Part shown: piece after piece, positions 33,411 to 42,618 of the stretch
Numbering within the stretch: position 1 is the first letter of the stretch
How the letters are laid out: the number at the start of each line of letters is the position of its first letter
Assembly: GCF_002786295.1 (NCBI RefSeq)
Contig: NZ_PGTC01000009.1
Location: 558,001 to 622,000, forward strand
From: Pseudooceanicola marinus
GTDB taxonomy: Bacteria; Pseudomonadota; Alphaproteobacteria; Rhodobacterales; Rhodobacteraceae
Length of the DNA stretch: 64,000 nt
Direction: 5' to 3'
Made by a program: the position numbers and the translations under genes
The notes under the pieces: model-generated
The model's database searches: none
Seen by the model: only the letters and a program-made list of their open reading frames with translations
Told to the model about the DNA's origin: nothing

Positions 33411-34601
33411 TCACGACGTCTTCTTTTTCTTGCGGGATTTTGCCTTGGCCTTTTCGAGTCGGGCTTTCTGTACGGCGGCGACCGCCTCGAACTTCGGATC
33501 GAAACTCTCGTTCAGGACGCCGTTTCCCGTGGCCAGCTGGTAAAGCGTGTGATGCGGGTTCGGGTTGGCCTCGATGATCTTCGGGCCCGTCTCTCCGATG
33601 GCGATGTCCCAGCCGAGGACACCGGATTTCGCGAAAAGGGCGTGGCACCGCGTGGTGACGTCGATCACGGCGTCCCAATGCGGGATGCGAATATCGGTGA
33701 ATGCCTTGCCGCTGACCGGATGCAGGCTCAGCGCCTCGCGGGCCGGACCCTGGCCGCGGTGGCATTGCAGGACCTGGCCGTTGGCCGGGTCGATCTCCGC
33801 GATCATGCTGCCGTCCTGCCAGTAGTTGTCGGACATCGCACTGGGCGAAGGAACCTTCCATAGGGTGTAGAGAACCTCGGGCATCTGATCGCCCATCAGG
33901 GTGACGACCCGCATCGAGCCGACCGCGCTGCCTGCCACATCCGACAGGGTGGCGTTTTGCTGCACGGCCGATTGCAGCAGGTAGCTGCCCCGCGCGTCGG
34001 CAAACATCTCTTCGGCCACGGCGCGCGCCGGGATCTGCCGGCCATTCATCAGGTGCAGGCTCCCGTCGGCCAGGTCCCGTTCGGAGATCAGGGCCGAACC
34101 GACGCTGCGCGAGCCGGAGACAGGCTTGATGAACAGCGGATAGCGGGCCTCGTTCAGCAGGAAGGCCTCGGCGGCCTCCACCGTATCGAGCCGGGGGATG
34201 TTCCCGAAGTGGCGCGTCCGCGAGGTGACAGCCTGGGTGTCGGTCGTCGGAAAACCAAGTTGCTTGATCAGGGCCTCGAAGAAGATCTTGTCCTCGACGA
34301 TTACGTTGGTGCCGATCGCCATGTCTCGCGGGCTCAGTCGCTTGTTCAGGTCCTTGTTCCCCAGCAAGCCGATGAATTGCCGCTTTTCCTCGATGCTTCG
34401 CTCGGGGTCGAAGAGCCGGAAGGTGTAATATTCGTGCAGGCCCAAGCGCTGTCGGCCGCGAGAGAACTGGAGCATTTCTCGCGCCTGCCTGAACGGGGAG
34501 ACGCCGTAGTCACGGGCCACCTTGACGATCAGCTCATGCGAGGGTGGTTTCGGCATGTCCGGTGCGGCCAGGAGGGCTGTCGGCGCCTTTGTACTGCTCA
34601 T
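33411..34601 (-). CDS. ATP-grasp enzyme, sugar-transfer-associated type
   Basis: A 396-residue protein. The ATP-grasp core is seen in YPLFIKPVSGSRSVGSALI (ATP-binding Lys), YLLQSAVQQNATLSDVAGSAVGSMRVVTL and GWDIAIGETGPKIIEANPNP, which gives the metal ligands Asp, Glu and Asn. The layout fits the sugar-transfer-associated ATP-grasp family found in capsule and exopolysaccharide loci. The tail is Lys-rich (KAKAKSRKKKKTS). It starts at ATG 34601, leaving an open but unused extension to 34700. Its neighbour upstream is a DegT aminotransferase on the same strand, but 258 nt and a terminator separate them. Confidence 0.75.
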   Translation of the reverse strand: MSSTKAPTALLAAPDMPKPPSHELIVKVARDYGVSPFRQAREMLQFSRGRQRLGLHEYYTFRLFDPERSIEEKRQFIGLLGNKDLNKRLSPRDMAIGTNVIVEDKIFFEALIKQLGFPTTDTQAVTSRTRHFGNIPRLDTVEAAEAFLLNEARYPLFIKPVSGSRSVGSALISERDLADGSLHLMNGRQIPARAVAEEMFADARGSYLLQSAVQQNATLSDVAGSAVGSMRVVTLMGDQMPEVLYTLWKVPSPSAMSDNYWQDGSMIAEIDPANGQVLQCHRGQGPAREALSLHPVSGKAFTDIRIPHWDAVIDVTTRCHALFAKSGVLGWDIAIGETGPKIIEANPNPHHTLYQLATGNGVLNESFDPKFEAVAAVQKARLEKAKAKSRKKKKTS

Positions 34602-34797
34602 CTTTCGCTGTTCCCCTGTCAATGCCCCTCGGGTGCCGGCCAGGGCCGCGCTTCCGGGGGCTTGATGTCCCGAAGGGAAACTTACCCTGAGATCAGGCAA
34701 TTGGAACCGTCTGCAGGCCGCTTATGCGAGTGAGGGCGTCAATCGTGCAACAGGCGGGCAGGGGATGGCGCGAGGATCCGGGGTCGGGGAGGCGAAA

Positions 34798-34828
34798 CCC
34801 CCGGTGTGATACCAGATCACACCGGGGG
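34798..34828 (-). terminator. Terminator of the DegT aminotransferase gene
   Basis: Perfect 13-bp stem CCCCCGGTGTGAT / ATCACACCGGGGG, loop ACCAG; on the minus strand it runs into TTTCG. It lies 31 nt after the stop. Confidence 0.75.
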
Positions 34829-34859
34829 CAGACGATCGCGCCATGTCGGCAGATGCCGC

Positions 34860-36074
34860 TTATTCCGCAGCGTGGGTGACCTCGCCCATGACATCGGCGG
34901 CGGCGCCGGTCAGGGCATCGGCGATCATGTCGCATTCCTCCAGCGTGAGGCGGGCGGGCAGGCGGCAGTCGCAGGCGCGCATCAGCATGGCGCGGGTCTG
35001 CGGCAGCTCCGGCAGGTCCTGGATGAACTGCCAGTTCCAGAAGGCGCGGGCGTTGTCGGTGGACATGCCGAAGACCTGAACCTTCACCCCGCGCTTGGCG
35101 GCGGCATCCTGGAAGGCCTTCGTCTGCGTATCGCTCAGGCCGACGAGGTTGAACTGCAGGCTGTCGGGCGCGCGCTCTTCCGGGGCCAGCTTCTCAGGCA
35201 CCTCGATCCAGGGGCTGGCGGAGATGGCGGCGGCGGTGTGGTCGTGGTTGCGACGGCCGTCGCGGACCCGGCGGGCCACTTCGGGCAGCTGGCTGCGGGC
35301 GATGGTGGCGGACATGTTGCTGAGGCGCAGATTGTAAAGCGGCAGCTTGTTCTGCCAGCGTTCCAGCGCCTCGACCAGGTCGTTGGAGTTCTCGCCGTGG
35401 CGCGCCTTGTGCTTCTTCCACATGTGTTCGTAGGCGCCCGACATGATGATGGCGCGGGCCACCAGGTCGGCGTCGTCGGTGATCAGGATCCCGCCCTCGC
35501 CGGAGTTCACCAGCTTGTAGCTCTGGAAGGAGAAACAGCCGATGCGGCCGAGGGTGCCGATGTTCTTGCCGTGCCAAGTGGTGCCGAGGGAGTGGGCCGC
35601 ATCCTCGACCACCGGAATGCCCGCCTCGTCACAGAGCGCCATGATCGCATCCATGTCCGAGGTATGGCCGCGCATGTGGCTGATGATGACCGCCTGGACG
35701 GTCGGCAGCAGTTCCTTGAAATGCTCGATGTCGATCCGGTAGTTGGCGCCGACCTCGCAGAGGACCGGCTGACAGTCGGCATGCACGATCGACGACGGCA
35801 CCGCGGCGAAGGTGAAGCCGGGGATCAGCACGCGGGCGTCGCGCGGCAGGTCCAGCGCCTTCAGCGACAGGAAGAGCGCGGCGGAGCAGGAGGAGACGGC
35901 GAGGGCGTATTTCGTGCCCATCATCTCCGCGAAGTCGGTTTCCAGCAGGGTCACCGGGGCATTCTCGGGCGCCGTGTAGCGGAAAAGATCCCCCGTCGCG
36001 AGAAGGCGTTCGATTTCGGCGCGGGCCGTTTCGGGGATCGCTTCGGCGTCGTAAACATTCGGCGGCAGAGTCAT
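34860..36074 (-). CDS. DegT/DnrJ/EryC1-type PLP aminotransferase
   Basis: A 404-residue aminotransferase of the sugar-aminotransferase family. PLP-site elements are VSSCSAALFLSLKAL, VVEDAAHSLG (Asp158) and the Schiff-base lysine in FSFQSYKLVNSGEGG (Lys187). GFTFAAVPSSIVHADCQPVL is typical. Such enzymes usually aminate keto-sugars for cell-surface polysaccharides or antibiotics; some use other substrates. ATG 36074 is chosen, with AGGAAAG upstream; ATG 36098 and 36134 are in frame. The nearby ATP-grasp gene fits a surface-polymer role, which is inference. Confidence 0.82.
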   Translation of the reverse strand: MTLPPNVYDAEAIPETARAEIERLLATGDLFRYTAPENAPVTLLETDFAEMMGTKYALAVSSCSAALFLSLKALDLPRDARVLIPGFTFAAVPSSIVHADCQPVLCEVGANYRIDIEHFKELLPTVQAVIISHMRGHTSDMDAIMALCDEAGIPVVEDAAHSLGTTWHGKNIGTLGRIGCFSFQSYKLVNSGEGGILITDDADLVARAIIMSGAYEHMWKKHKARHGENSNDLVEALERWQNKLPLYNLRLSNMSATIARSQLPEVARRVRDGRRNHDHTAAAISASPWIEVPEKLAPEERAPDSLQFNLVGLSDTQTKAFQDAAAKRGVKVQVFGMSTDNARAFWNWQFIQDLPELPQTRAMLMRACDCRLPARLTLEECDMIADALTGAAADVMGEVTHAAE

Positions 36075-36369
36075 CTTTTCGGCTTTCCTGAAAGTCATCT
36101 TCGGGAAATCTAACGGAAGGATGCCCGGGCGCAAAGTGAAAACTCTGTAACAGGGGCGCGGCGGCAGGCGCCGGGGGGCAGCGACGGACGGACATCTCGG
36201 TGCTCCTCGCGGGGGCCGACAATCGCGTGATCGGCCGGAACCTGCCGCGACGGGAGCGGATTTCTGCGGAACCGGAGGGGCCTGCGCACGTTGGGTTAAG
36301 CGGGAGGACTGTACCGCCCAGGCGGTCGACCTCCGGAAAAAAACTGTAATTCAGACAGATGAGGCTCAA

Positions 36370-36747
36370 TTGTCGCGTTCCAACACATCTTACAGATTGG
36401 GCGCGGTCCTGATGCTGGCCGGCGGTCTCGCCGGGGGCATCATCTCCGCCTATGCCTATTTCACGCCACTGACAGGGGTTTCGGGCACGCCCGGCGCGCT
36501 GCTGGTCATCCTGTCCTCGGTCCTCATTTTTCTTGCCTCGCTGATTGTCGCGCTGGTTGGCAGTCGCGCCTGGCGCAACGTGCTGCGGGTTCTGCTGGTG
36601 CTGGGTATCGTTCTGACCGGCATCGCGGGGCTGTTCCTGCTGCAGCCGATGCTGACGGCGGCCATGGCCGTGGCGCTGGTCGGCTGGATCATCGACTGCG
36701 CGCAGCCCGCCAGGGCCGCCCGCGCCCGGGAAGGAGCCATCGCATGA
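36370..36747 (+). CDS. Small four-helix membrane protein coupled to the quinoprotein gene
   Basis: A 125-residue, very hydrophobic protein with about four transmembrane helices (LGAVLMLAGGLAGGIISAYAY; LLVILSSVLIFLASLIVALVG; VLRVLLVLGIVLTGIAGLFLL; MLTAAMAVALVGWII) and a short basic tail. It begins at TTG 36370 behind GAGG; no better in-frame start is seen. The stop overlaps the start of the PQQ dehydrogenase gene (ATGA). Membrane-bound glucose dehydrogenases have an N-terminal five-helix membrane domain, so this protein may serve as a separate membrane anchor or quinone-contact subunit; that is inference. Confidence 0.72.
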   Translation: MSRSNTSYRLGAVLMLAGGLAGGIISAYAYFTPLTGVSGTPGALLVILSSVLIFLASLIVALVGSRAWRNVLRVLLVLGIVLTGIAGLFLLQPMLTAAMAVALVGWIIDCAQPARAARAREGAIA

Positions 36748-39002
36748 CCCGTCTGACCCGATCCACCCTGATGCTCTGCACCGCGCTGATCGCGCCCGCG
36801 CCCCTGCTGGCGCAGACCGAGGCAGAGCCCGAGACGCCGCAGCCCGAAGTGACCGAACCGGCGGTCACGCCCGAAGCTGTCGCCCCGGAGAGCGAGGCGC
36901 CGGCAGACACCGCGACCGAGGACGCCGGTGCAGAGGAGGCTGACGAGGCCCCCGAGGATGCCCAGCCCGAAGCGATCGAGACCGAGGATCTGGCGCCCGA
37001 GACCCTGACGCCCGATAACCTGACGGAAGAGGACGCCGAGGCCCCGACCGCCGAAGAGGCGACGGATGACGCGGAGGCGGACACCGCCGAGACCGAAGCG
37101 GAAGAAACTGCGGAGGCCGAACCGGCCGCCGACCCGATCCCGCTGGTGCCGGAAACCGCCACCTGGGACAGCTTCCACGGCCAGCTGAACGCGCAGAAAT
37201 ACGCGCCGCTGGACCAGATCACGCCGGAGAACGTGGGCGATCTGGAAAAGGTGTGGGAAGTGCACACGGGCGACATGTCCGACGGCACTGGCGATCTCGC
37301 CTCGACCGTCTGGTCGGCCACCCCGGTCTTTGCCAATGACACGCTGTACCTCGGCACGCCCTTCTACCGCGTGCTGGCCCTCGACCCGGCCACGGGCGAG
37401 GAAAAGTGGAGCTTCGACACCAAGTCGCGGCTGGAGCCGCTGACTCAACCCGCGCTGAAGAACCGGGGCGTCGCCTATTGGGAAGCCGACAACCCTGTCG
37501 AGGGCGAGGCTTGTCAGAAGATCATCTACCTCGGCACCATGGATGCGCGCCTGTTTGCGCTGGATGCCGACAGTGGCGAGCTTTGCTCTGATTTCGGCGA
37601 GGAGGGCGTGCTGGACGTGAACGTCTGGAATGACGTGAACGACCACTTCCCCCTGTCGCTGCTGCAGCCGCCGACGGTCGTGGGCAACCACGTCATCATG
37701 GGCTGGGCCGGCTCTGACTGGGACTGGGCCGAAGCCCCGCCGGGTGCCATCTTCTCCATCGATCCGCAGACGGCGGAGCTTCAGTGGTCCTTCGAGACCC
37801 TGCCGGAGGACATCCGCGAACAGACCGGCACCGCCAACGTCTGGACCGCCATGTCGGTGGACGAGGAATTGGGGCTGATCTACCTGCCCGTCGCCTCGCC
37901 CTCGCCGAATTACTGGGGCGGCAACCGGACGGAGGAGATCCCCTATGCCACCTCGACCACGGCCGTGGACATCGAGACCGGCGAAGCGGCATGGTCGCGC
38001 CAGTGGGTGCACCATGACATCTGGGACTACGACATCAACTCCGCGCCGACGCTGACCGACATCACCGTCGACGGCGAGGAGATCCCGGCGCTGATCCAGG
38101 CCACCAAGATGGGCTATCTCTTCGTGGTGAACCGCGAAACCGGCGAGGATGTCTGGCCGATCGAGGAACGCCCCGTGCCGGGCGGTGACGGCACCGTCGA
38201 CGGCGAGGTCTACGCGGAAACGCAGCCCTTCCCGACCAAGCCCGCGCCGCTTCTGGACCAGTCGGAGAAGCCCGAGGTCTGGCCGATTGCCGACCTGATC
38301 AGCGGTGGCCAGTGTTCCGATCTCTGGGACGACCTGTGGTACGAAGGCATGTACACGCCGCCCACGACCAAGGGCCAGGGCGTCTTCACCTATCCCGACA
38401 GCGCCGGTGGCGTGCAATGGGGAGGCGTCGCCTTTGATCCCGAAAGCCAGACGGCGATCGTGAACTTCAGCCACATCGTGCAGTACATCCAGCTCTATGA
38501 GCGGGAGGACTACGAGGCCCAGACCGAAGGCGCATCCAACGGCGAGGGCGGCTTCCATCCCCAGACCGGCGCGCCCTACGGCATGTCGCTGAAGACCGCG
38601 CTGAACTGGGCCGGCATGCCCTGCTGGAAACCGCCCTATGGCGAGCTGGCGGCGATCGACATGACCACCGGCGACATCAAGTGGCGTCGCCCGCTGGGTC
38701 ATTCGCAGCGCTACGGCTTCTACATGCCCGAAAGCATGGGTTCGCCCACCATCGGCGGCCCGGCGGTGACGGCCGGTGGCCTGATCTTCATCGGCGCCAC
38801 GATGGACGCCAAGGTGCGCGCCTTCGATCTGGAGACCGGCGAGGAGCTTTGGGAAGACAACGTGCAGGCGCCCGCGGTCGCCAACCCGGCAGTCTATGAA
38901 TACGAAGGTCGGCAATACGTGGCCTTCGTCGCCGGGGGCAACACGATCCTGAAGCAGCAGGTGGGCGACCAAGTGGCCGTCTACGCTCTGCCGGAAGACT
39001 GA
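36744..39002 (+). CDS. PQQ-dependent dehydrogenase (glucose/quinate type) with an acidic linker
   Basis: A 752-residue quinoprotein. A signal peptide (1-24, cut after LLAQ) is followed by a linker at residues 25-130 with 40 Asp/Glu and no Lys, Arg, His or aromatic residue. The beta-propeller runs from about 140 (WDSFHGQLNAQKYAPLDQI) to the end, with the family motif HHDIWDYD at about 422-429 (the Asp is the expected catalytic base) and a PQQ-contacting Lys at about 455 (ATKMGYLFVV). This is the membrane glucose/quinate dehydrogenase branch, but its membrane helices are absent and the separate four-helix protein upstream may replace them. Periplasmic oxidation of a polyol or sugar is expected. 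No PQQ-synthesis genes are in the window. Confidence 0.88.
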   Translation: MTRLTRSTLMLCTALIAPAPLLAQTEAEPETPQPEVTEPAVTPEAVAPESEAPADTATEDAGAEEADEAPEDAQPEAIETEDLAPETLTPDNLTEEDAEAPTAEEATDDAEADTAETEAEETAEAEPAADPIPLVPETATWDSFHGQLNAQKYAPLDQITPENVGDLEKVWEVHTGDMSDGTGDLASTVWSATPVFANDTLYLGTPFYRVLALDPATGEEKWSFDTKSRLEPLTQPALKNRGVAYWEADNPVEGEACQKIIYLGTMDARLFALDADSGELCSDFGEEGVLDVNVWNDVNDHFPLSLLQPPTVVGNHVIMGWAGSDWDWAEAPPGAIFSIDPQTAELQWSFETLPEDIREQTGTANVWTAMSVDEELGLIYLPVASPSPNYWGGNRTEEIPYATSTTAVDIETGEAAWSRQWVHHDIWDYDINSAPTLTDITVDGEEIPALIQATKMGYLFVVNRETGEDVWPIEERPVPGGDGTVDGEVYAETQPFPTKPAPLLDQSEKPEVWPIADLISGGQCSDLWDDLWYEGMYTPPTTKGQGVFTYPDSAGGVQWGGVAFDPESQTAIVNFSHIVQYIQLYEREDYEAQTEGASNGEGGFHPQTGAPYGMSLKTALNWAGMPCWKPPYGELAAIDMTTGDIKWRRPLGHSQRYGFYMPESMGSPTIGGPAVTAGGLIFIGATMDAKVRAFDLETGEELWEDNVQAPAVANPAVYEYEGRQYVAFVAGGNTILKQQVGDQVAVYALPED

Positions 39003-39046
39003 TGAACCTGACGGGCGGGGCCCCTTGCTCCGCCCGCGCAAATGCG

Positions 39047-39076
39047 AAAGGCGCCTGCAACCGCAGGCGCCTTTTT
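39047..39076 (+). terminator. Bidirectional terminator between the quinoprotein and puuA-like genes
   Basis: Stem AAAGGCGCCTGC (39047-39058) / GCAGGCGCCTTT (39063-39074), loop AACC, T run 39072-39076. On the minus strand the stem ends TTTCG, so it also ends the ligase operon. Confidence 0.9.
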
Positions 39077-39105
39077 GCGTTCCGGATCCGCTTGTCTGAC
39101 GCTGG

Positions 39106-40479
39106 TCAGACGTTCAGCAGCAGGTGTTCCCGTTCCCAGGGCGAGATCACGTTGAGGAATTCCTCGTACTCGGTGCGTTTCACGATGGAATAGACGCGCA
39201 GGAACTCCGGTCCCAGCACCTCGGCCAGGGCGGTGGCCTCATCCATCGTGTCCAGCGCCTCGCCCAGGGTGCGGGGGAAATCGCCCTCGCCCTCGTAGGC
39301 ATCGCCGCGGAACTGCTTCTCGGCCCGTTCCTCGTTCATCAGACCCAGATAGCCCGCGGCCAGCGAGGCGGCGATGCCGAGGTAGGGGTTGCAGTCCATG
39401 CCGGCGACGCGGTTTTCCACCCGCCGCGCATCGGGGCCGGAGATCGGCACGCGGATGCCCGTGGTGCGGTTGTCGCGGCCCCATTCCAGGTTGATCGGCG
39501 CGGCGTGGTCCTTCACGTAGCGGCGGTAGCTGTTCACGTAGGGGGCCAGCAGGGGGATACATTCCGGCAGGTGCTTCTGCAGGCCGCCGATGAAGGTGTA
39601 GAAGGCGTCTGTCTCGCCGCCCTGGGGGCCGGTGAAGATGTTCTTGCCGGTCTCCATGTCGAGGACGGAATGGTGGATGTGCATGGCCGAGCCGGGCTCG
39701 TCCATGATCGGTTTGGCCATGAAGGTGGCGAAGCAGTCGTGGCGCAGGGCCGCCTCGCGGATCAGCCGCTTGAAGAAGAAGACCTCGTCGGCCAGCTTCA
39801 CCGGGTCGCCGTGGCGCAGGTTGATCTCCAGCTGGCCGGCGCCGCCTTCCTGGGTGATGCCGTCGATCTCGAACCCCTGCGCCTCGGCGAAGTCGTAGAT
39901 GTCGTCGATCACCGGGCCGAATTCATCCACGGCTGTCATCGAATAGGCCTGGCGCGCGGCGGCTGGACGGCCCGAGCGGCCCATCATCGGCTCGATCGGT
40001 TTCACCGGGTCTAGGTTGCGGGCGACGATGTAGAATTCCATCTCGGGCGCGACGACCGGCTTCCACCCCTGCGCCTCGTAGAGGGCGACCACCCGTTTCA
40101 GCACGTTGCGGGGGCTGTAGGGGATCGGTTTGCCCTTGCGGTCATAGGCGTCGTGGATCACCTGCAACGTCCAGTCGCCGGTCCAGGGGGCGGCGGTGGT
40201 GGTCGACAGGTCAGGCTCCAGGATCATGTCGGGCTCGATGAAGCCCTCGTCGCCGGCGGCATCGGACCAGTCGCCGGTGATAGTCTGGAAGAAGATCGAG
40301 TTGGGCAGGTGAAAGTTCTTCTGCCGGGCGAATTTCGACGCGGGCACCGCCTTGCCGCGGGCAATGCCGGGCACGTCGGCGATGATGCATTCGACCTCGT
40401 CCAGGCGGCGCCCGACCAGGTACTGCTGGGCGGCCTCGGGGATGTCCTGCGTCCAGTCCTTGCTCTTGTCGGGGCTCAC
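39106..40479 (-). CDS. Glutamine synthetase-like ligase (gamma-glutamylpolyamine synthetase type), distal copy
   Basis: A 457-residue GS-family ligase. The nucleotide and metal site is present: APEMEFYIVARN, EGGAGQLEINLRHGDP, MHIHHSVLDMETGKNIF and NRTTGIRVPISGPDARRVENRVAGMDCNPYL. The GS adenylylation motif NLYDLPP is missing, as in PuuA and GlnA-like paralogues. These enzymes join glutamate to putrescine or another amine with ATP. It starts at GTG 40479 over the stop of the amidotransferase gene (GTGA) with AAAGGAAC as ribosome site; the open frame to 40998 lies inside that gene. Last gene of the unit, before the terminator at 39047. Confidence 0.85.
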   Translation of the reverse strand: MSPDKSKDWTQDIPEAAQQYLVGRRLDEVECIIADVPGIARGKAVPASKFARQKNFHLPNSIFFQTITGDWSDAAGDEGFIEPDMILEPDLSTTTAAPWTGDWTLQVIHDAYDRKGKPIPYSPRNVLKRVVALYEAQGWKPVVAPEMEFYIVARNLDPVKPIEPMMGRSGRPAAARQAYSMTAVDEFGPVIDDIYDFAEAQGFEIDGITQEGGAGQLEINLRHGDPVKLADEVFFFKRLIREAALRHDCFATFMAKPIMDEPGSAMHIHHSVLDMETGKNIFTGPQGGETDAFYTFIGGLQKHLPECIPLLAPYVNSYRRYVKDHAAPINLEWGRDNRTTGIRVPISGPDARRVENRVAGMDCNPYLGIAASLAAGYLGLMNEERAEKQFRGDAYEGEGDFPRTLGEALDTMDEATALAEVLGPEFLRVYSIVKRTEYEEFLNVISPWEREHLLLNV

Positions 40480-41156
40480 AACGGGGTTCCTTTCAGGACG
40501 GCGGCGATACGCTCTGCTTCGTCGGATGCCGTGGTTTGGGTGTCGAGCGCCTTGGTCGCGGCCTCGATCAACTCGGGCGGGACGACGCCGGGCGCGCGTT
40601 CGCGCAGCAGCATGTCGATGGCGTCGGCGCCGTATTCCGGGTGCGGCTGCACGGTGTAGACATGGGGGCCGTAGGACAGCGCCGCATAGGGGCAGAAGGG
40701 CGAGGCGGCCAGTACCTTGGCATCGGGGGGCAGCACCGTCACCTGGTCCTGGTGCCAGGCGTTCAGCACCTTCTCCCCCTCGGGCCCGGTGTAGCGCGTG
40801 GCGCCCACCGACCAGCCGCCGGAGAATTTCTCCACCCGGCCGCCCAGTGCCTGGGCGATGATCTGATGGCCGAAGCAGATGCCGACCAGCGGCACGCCGG
40901 CGGCGTAGATGCGGCGGATCAGGTCCTCCAGCGGGGGGATCCAGTCGTGATCCTCGTAGGCGCCGAATTTCGACCCGGTGATCAGCCAGGCGTCGCAATC
41001 GCGGCTGCTGTCGGGGAAAACGCCGTCACAGACGGGATAGATCTGGTAGGTGAAGTCGTGCCCCGCCAGGAGCCGCTCGAAGAAGACGGGCGTGTCGCCC
41101 AGGGTTTCAAGCATGTTGTCCGGCGCGTGGCCGGTCTGCAGAATGCCGATTTTCAT
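40476..41156 (-). CDS. Class I glutamine amidotransferase-like hydrolase
   Basis: A 226-residue stand-alone amidotransferase. The Cys nucleophile is in VGICFGHQIIAQALGG and the His/Glu of the triad in YTVQPHPEYG; LITGSKFGAYED is a family block of the GMP-synthase-like GATase group. Placed between two GS-like ligases, it could cleave a gamma-glutamyl amide or supply ammonia, like PuuD in the gamma-glutamyl putrescine pathway, although PuuD belongs to a different subfamily. Overlaps the distal ligase start by 4 nt. Confidence 0.83.
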   Translation of the reverse strand: MKIGILQTGHAPDNMLETLGDTPVFFERLLAGHDFTYQIYPVCDGVFPDSSRDCDAWLITGSKFGAYEDHDWIPPLEDLIRRIYAAGVPLVGICFGHQIIAQALGGRVEKFSGGWSVGATRYTGPEGEKVLNAWHQDQVTVLPPDAKVLAASPFCPYAALSYGPHVYTVQPHPEYGADAIDMLLRERAPGVVPPELIEAATKALDTQTTASDEAERIAAVLKGTPL

Positions 41157-41263
41157 GGAACACCGTTATATTGCACCGCGAAGGTAGTAGAGCGCGCGAA
41201 GGGCGGCAAGGGCCGATGCGGCGGCGCGTTGGCGCGCCTGCGGCCCGGGCCTGCCGCTCCGGC

Positions 41264-42580
41264 TCAGACGGTTTCGAGGTAGACCAGCCAGTGTTCCTCG
41301 GGCGGGATCTCCGCCAGGCGGCGGATCTCCTGCCGCTTGGTCATGGCGAAGTTGCGGATCAGCTCGGGCGTGAAGATGCGGGCCATCAGGGGATCCGTCT
41401 CGAAGCGTTCCAGCGCGCTTTCCCAGTCGGGCATCAGGCCCGGCAGCTTCAGATCGTAGGCATTGCCGGTGATCGGCGCGGGCGGGTCCATCTCGTCCTC
41501 GATCCCCGCCAGGGCGGAGCCGAGGATGGCGGCCAGCACCAGGTAGGGGTTGATGTCACCGCAGGCCACCCGGTGTTCGATCCGCCGCGCCTTCGCGGGG
41601 CCAGACGGGATGCGGATGGCTGCCGTGCGGTTCTCGTAGGCCCAGCACCCGCCGGTGGGCGCATGCGATCCGGGCGTGAACCGGTCGTAGGAGGTGCCAT
41701 GCGGCGCCCAGATCAGTGTGCCCGGCGCCAGCCCGGCCAGGCAGCCCGCCACGGCGTTCTTCAGCAGCGGCGTGCCTTCGGGGCCGCCGTTGTCGAAGAT
41801 GTTGTTGCCGTCCTCGTCCAGCACGGAGAAATGCACGTGCATCCCATTGCCCGCATCGTTGGCAAAGGGTTTCGCCATGAAGGTCGCGGCCATGTCATGC
41901 CGCCGCGCCATGCCGCGCACCATGGCCTTGAACAGCCAGGCGTCATCCGCTGCCGCCATGGCGTCGCGGTGATCGAGGTTGATCTCGAACTGGCCCAGGC
42001 CGGCCTCGGAACTGGCCGAATCCGCCGGGATCTCCATCGCGTCGCAGGCGTCGTAGAGATCGGTCAGGAAATTGTCGAAGGCGTCCAGCTGACGGATCGA
42101 CAGGATGGCATTGCCGAAGACGGGCCGACCGGAGATCGGGTTCTGCGGGGCGGCCAGCTGGTGGCCCGTATCGTCGACGAGATAGAATTCCATCTCCACC
42201 GCGGCCTGCACGGTCCAGCCGCGTTCCTTGTAGCGGTCCAGCACCCGGCGCAGCGCGTGGCGCGGATCCCCCGCGAAGGGGCTGCCGTCGTCGTGGAACA
42301 TCCACATCGGCACCAGTGCCGAGGGGCTGTCGAGCCAGGGCATGGGGACGGGCCCGTGTTCGGTGGGTTTCAGCACCCCGTCCTCGTCGCCGCTGGCGAA
42401 GACCAGGGGGCTGTCGTCGATATCCGCGCCCCAGACATCCACGTTCAGCACCGACAGCGGCATGCGGGTGCCTTCGGTGCCCAGCTTGTCGAAGGTGGCC
42501 AGGGGCACGCGTTTGCCGCGCATCTGGCCGTTCAGGTCGGCGGCCGCCACCCGGAAGGTGCGGTATTGGTCGAAATGCAT
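41264..42580 (-). CDS. Glutamine synthetase-like ligase, proximal copy
   Basis: A 438-residue GS-family ligase, about as diverged from the distal copy as from typical PuuA. Conserved elements are AAVEMEFYLVDD, EAGLGQFEINLDHRDA, MHVHFSVLDEDGNNIF and NRTAAIRIPSGPAKARRIEHRV. It begins MHFDQYRTFRVAAADLNGQMRGKR, the GS-N domain of the amine-ligase group. The substrate is probably an amine or amino acid brought in by the adjacent ABC importer. The 139-nt gap upstream holds a direct repeat (42619-42682). Confidence 0.85.
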   Translation of the reverse strand: MHFDQYRTFRVAAADLNGQMRGKRVPLATFDKLGTEGTRMPLSVLNVDVWGADIDDSPLVFASGDEDGVLKPTEHGPVPMPWLDSPSALVPMWMFHDDGSPFAGDPRHALRRVLDRYKERGWTVQAAVEMEFYLVDDTGHQLAAPQNPISGRPVFGNAILSIRQLDAFDNFLTDLYDACDAMEIPADSASSEAGLGQFEINLDHRDAMAAADDAWLFKAMVRGMARRHDMAATFMAKPFANDAGNGMHVHFSVLDEDGNNIFDNGGPEGTPLLKNAVAGCLAGLAPGTLIWAPHGTSYDRFTPGSHAPTGGCWAYENRTAAIRIPSGPAKARRIEHRVACGDINPYLVLAAILGSALAGIEDEMDPPAPITGNAYDLKLPGLMPDWESALERFETDPLMARIFTPELIRNFAMTKRQEIRRLAEIPPEEHWLVYLETV

Positions 42581-42618
42581 CGAAACCTCTCGGGCCGGTC
42601 ATCGGCCGCATTCTAATA

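Noticed and set aside
36075-36369. Small gene or terminator in the DegT/quinoprotein gap
   Set aside because: There is a hairpin ACCGCC-CA-GGCGGT (36313-36326) but A and not T tracts follow on the plus strand, and frames lack start signals; it is a divergent promoter region.
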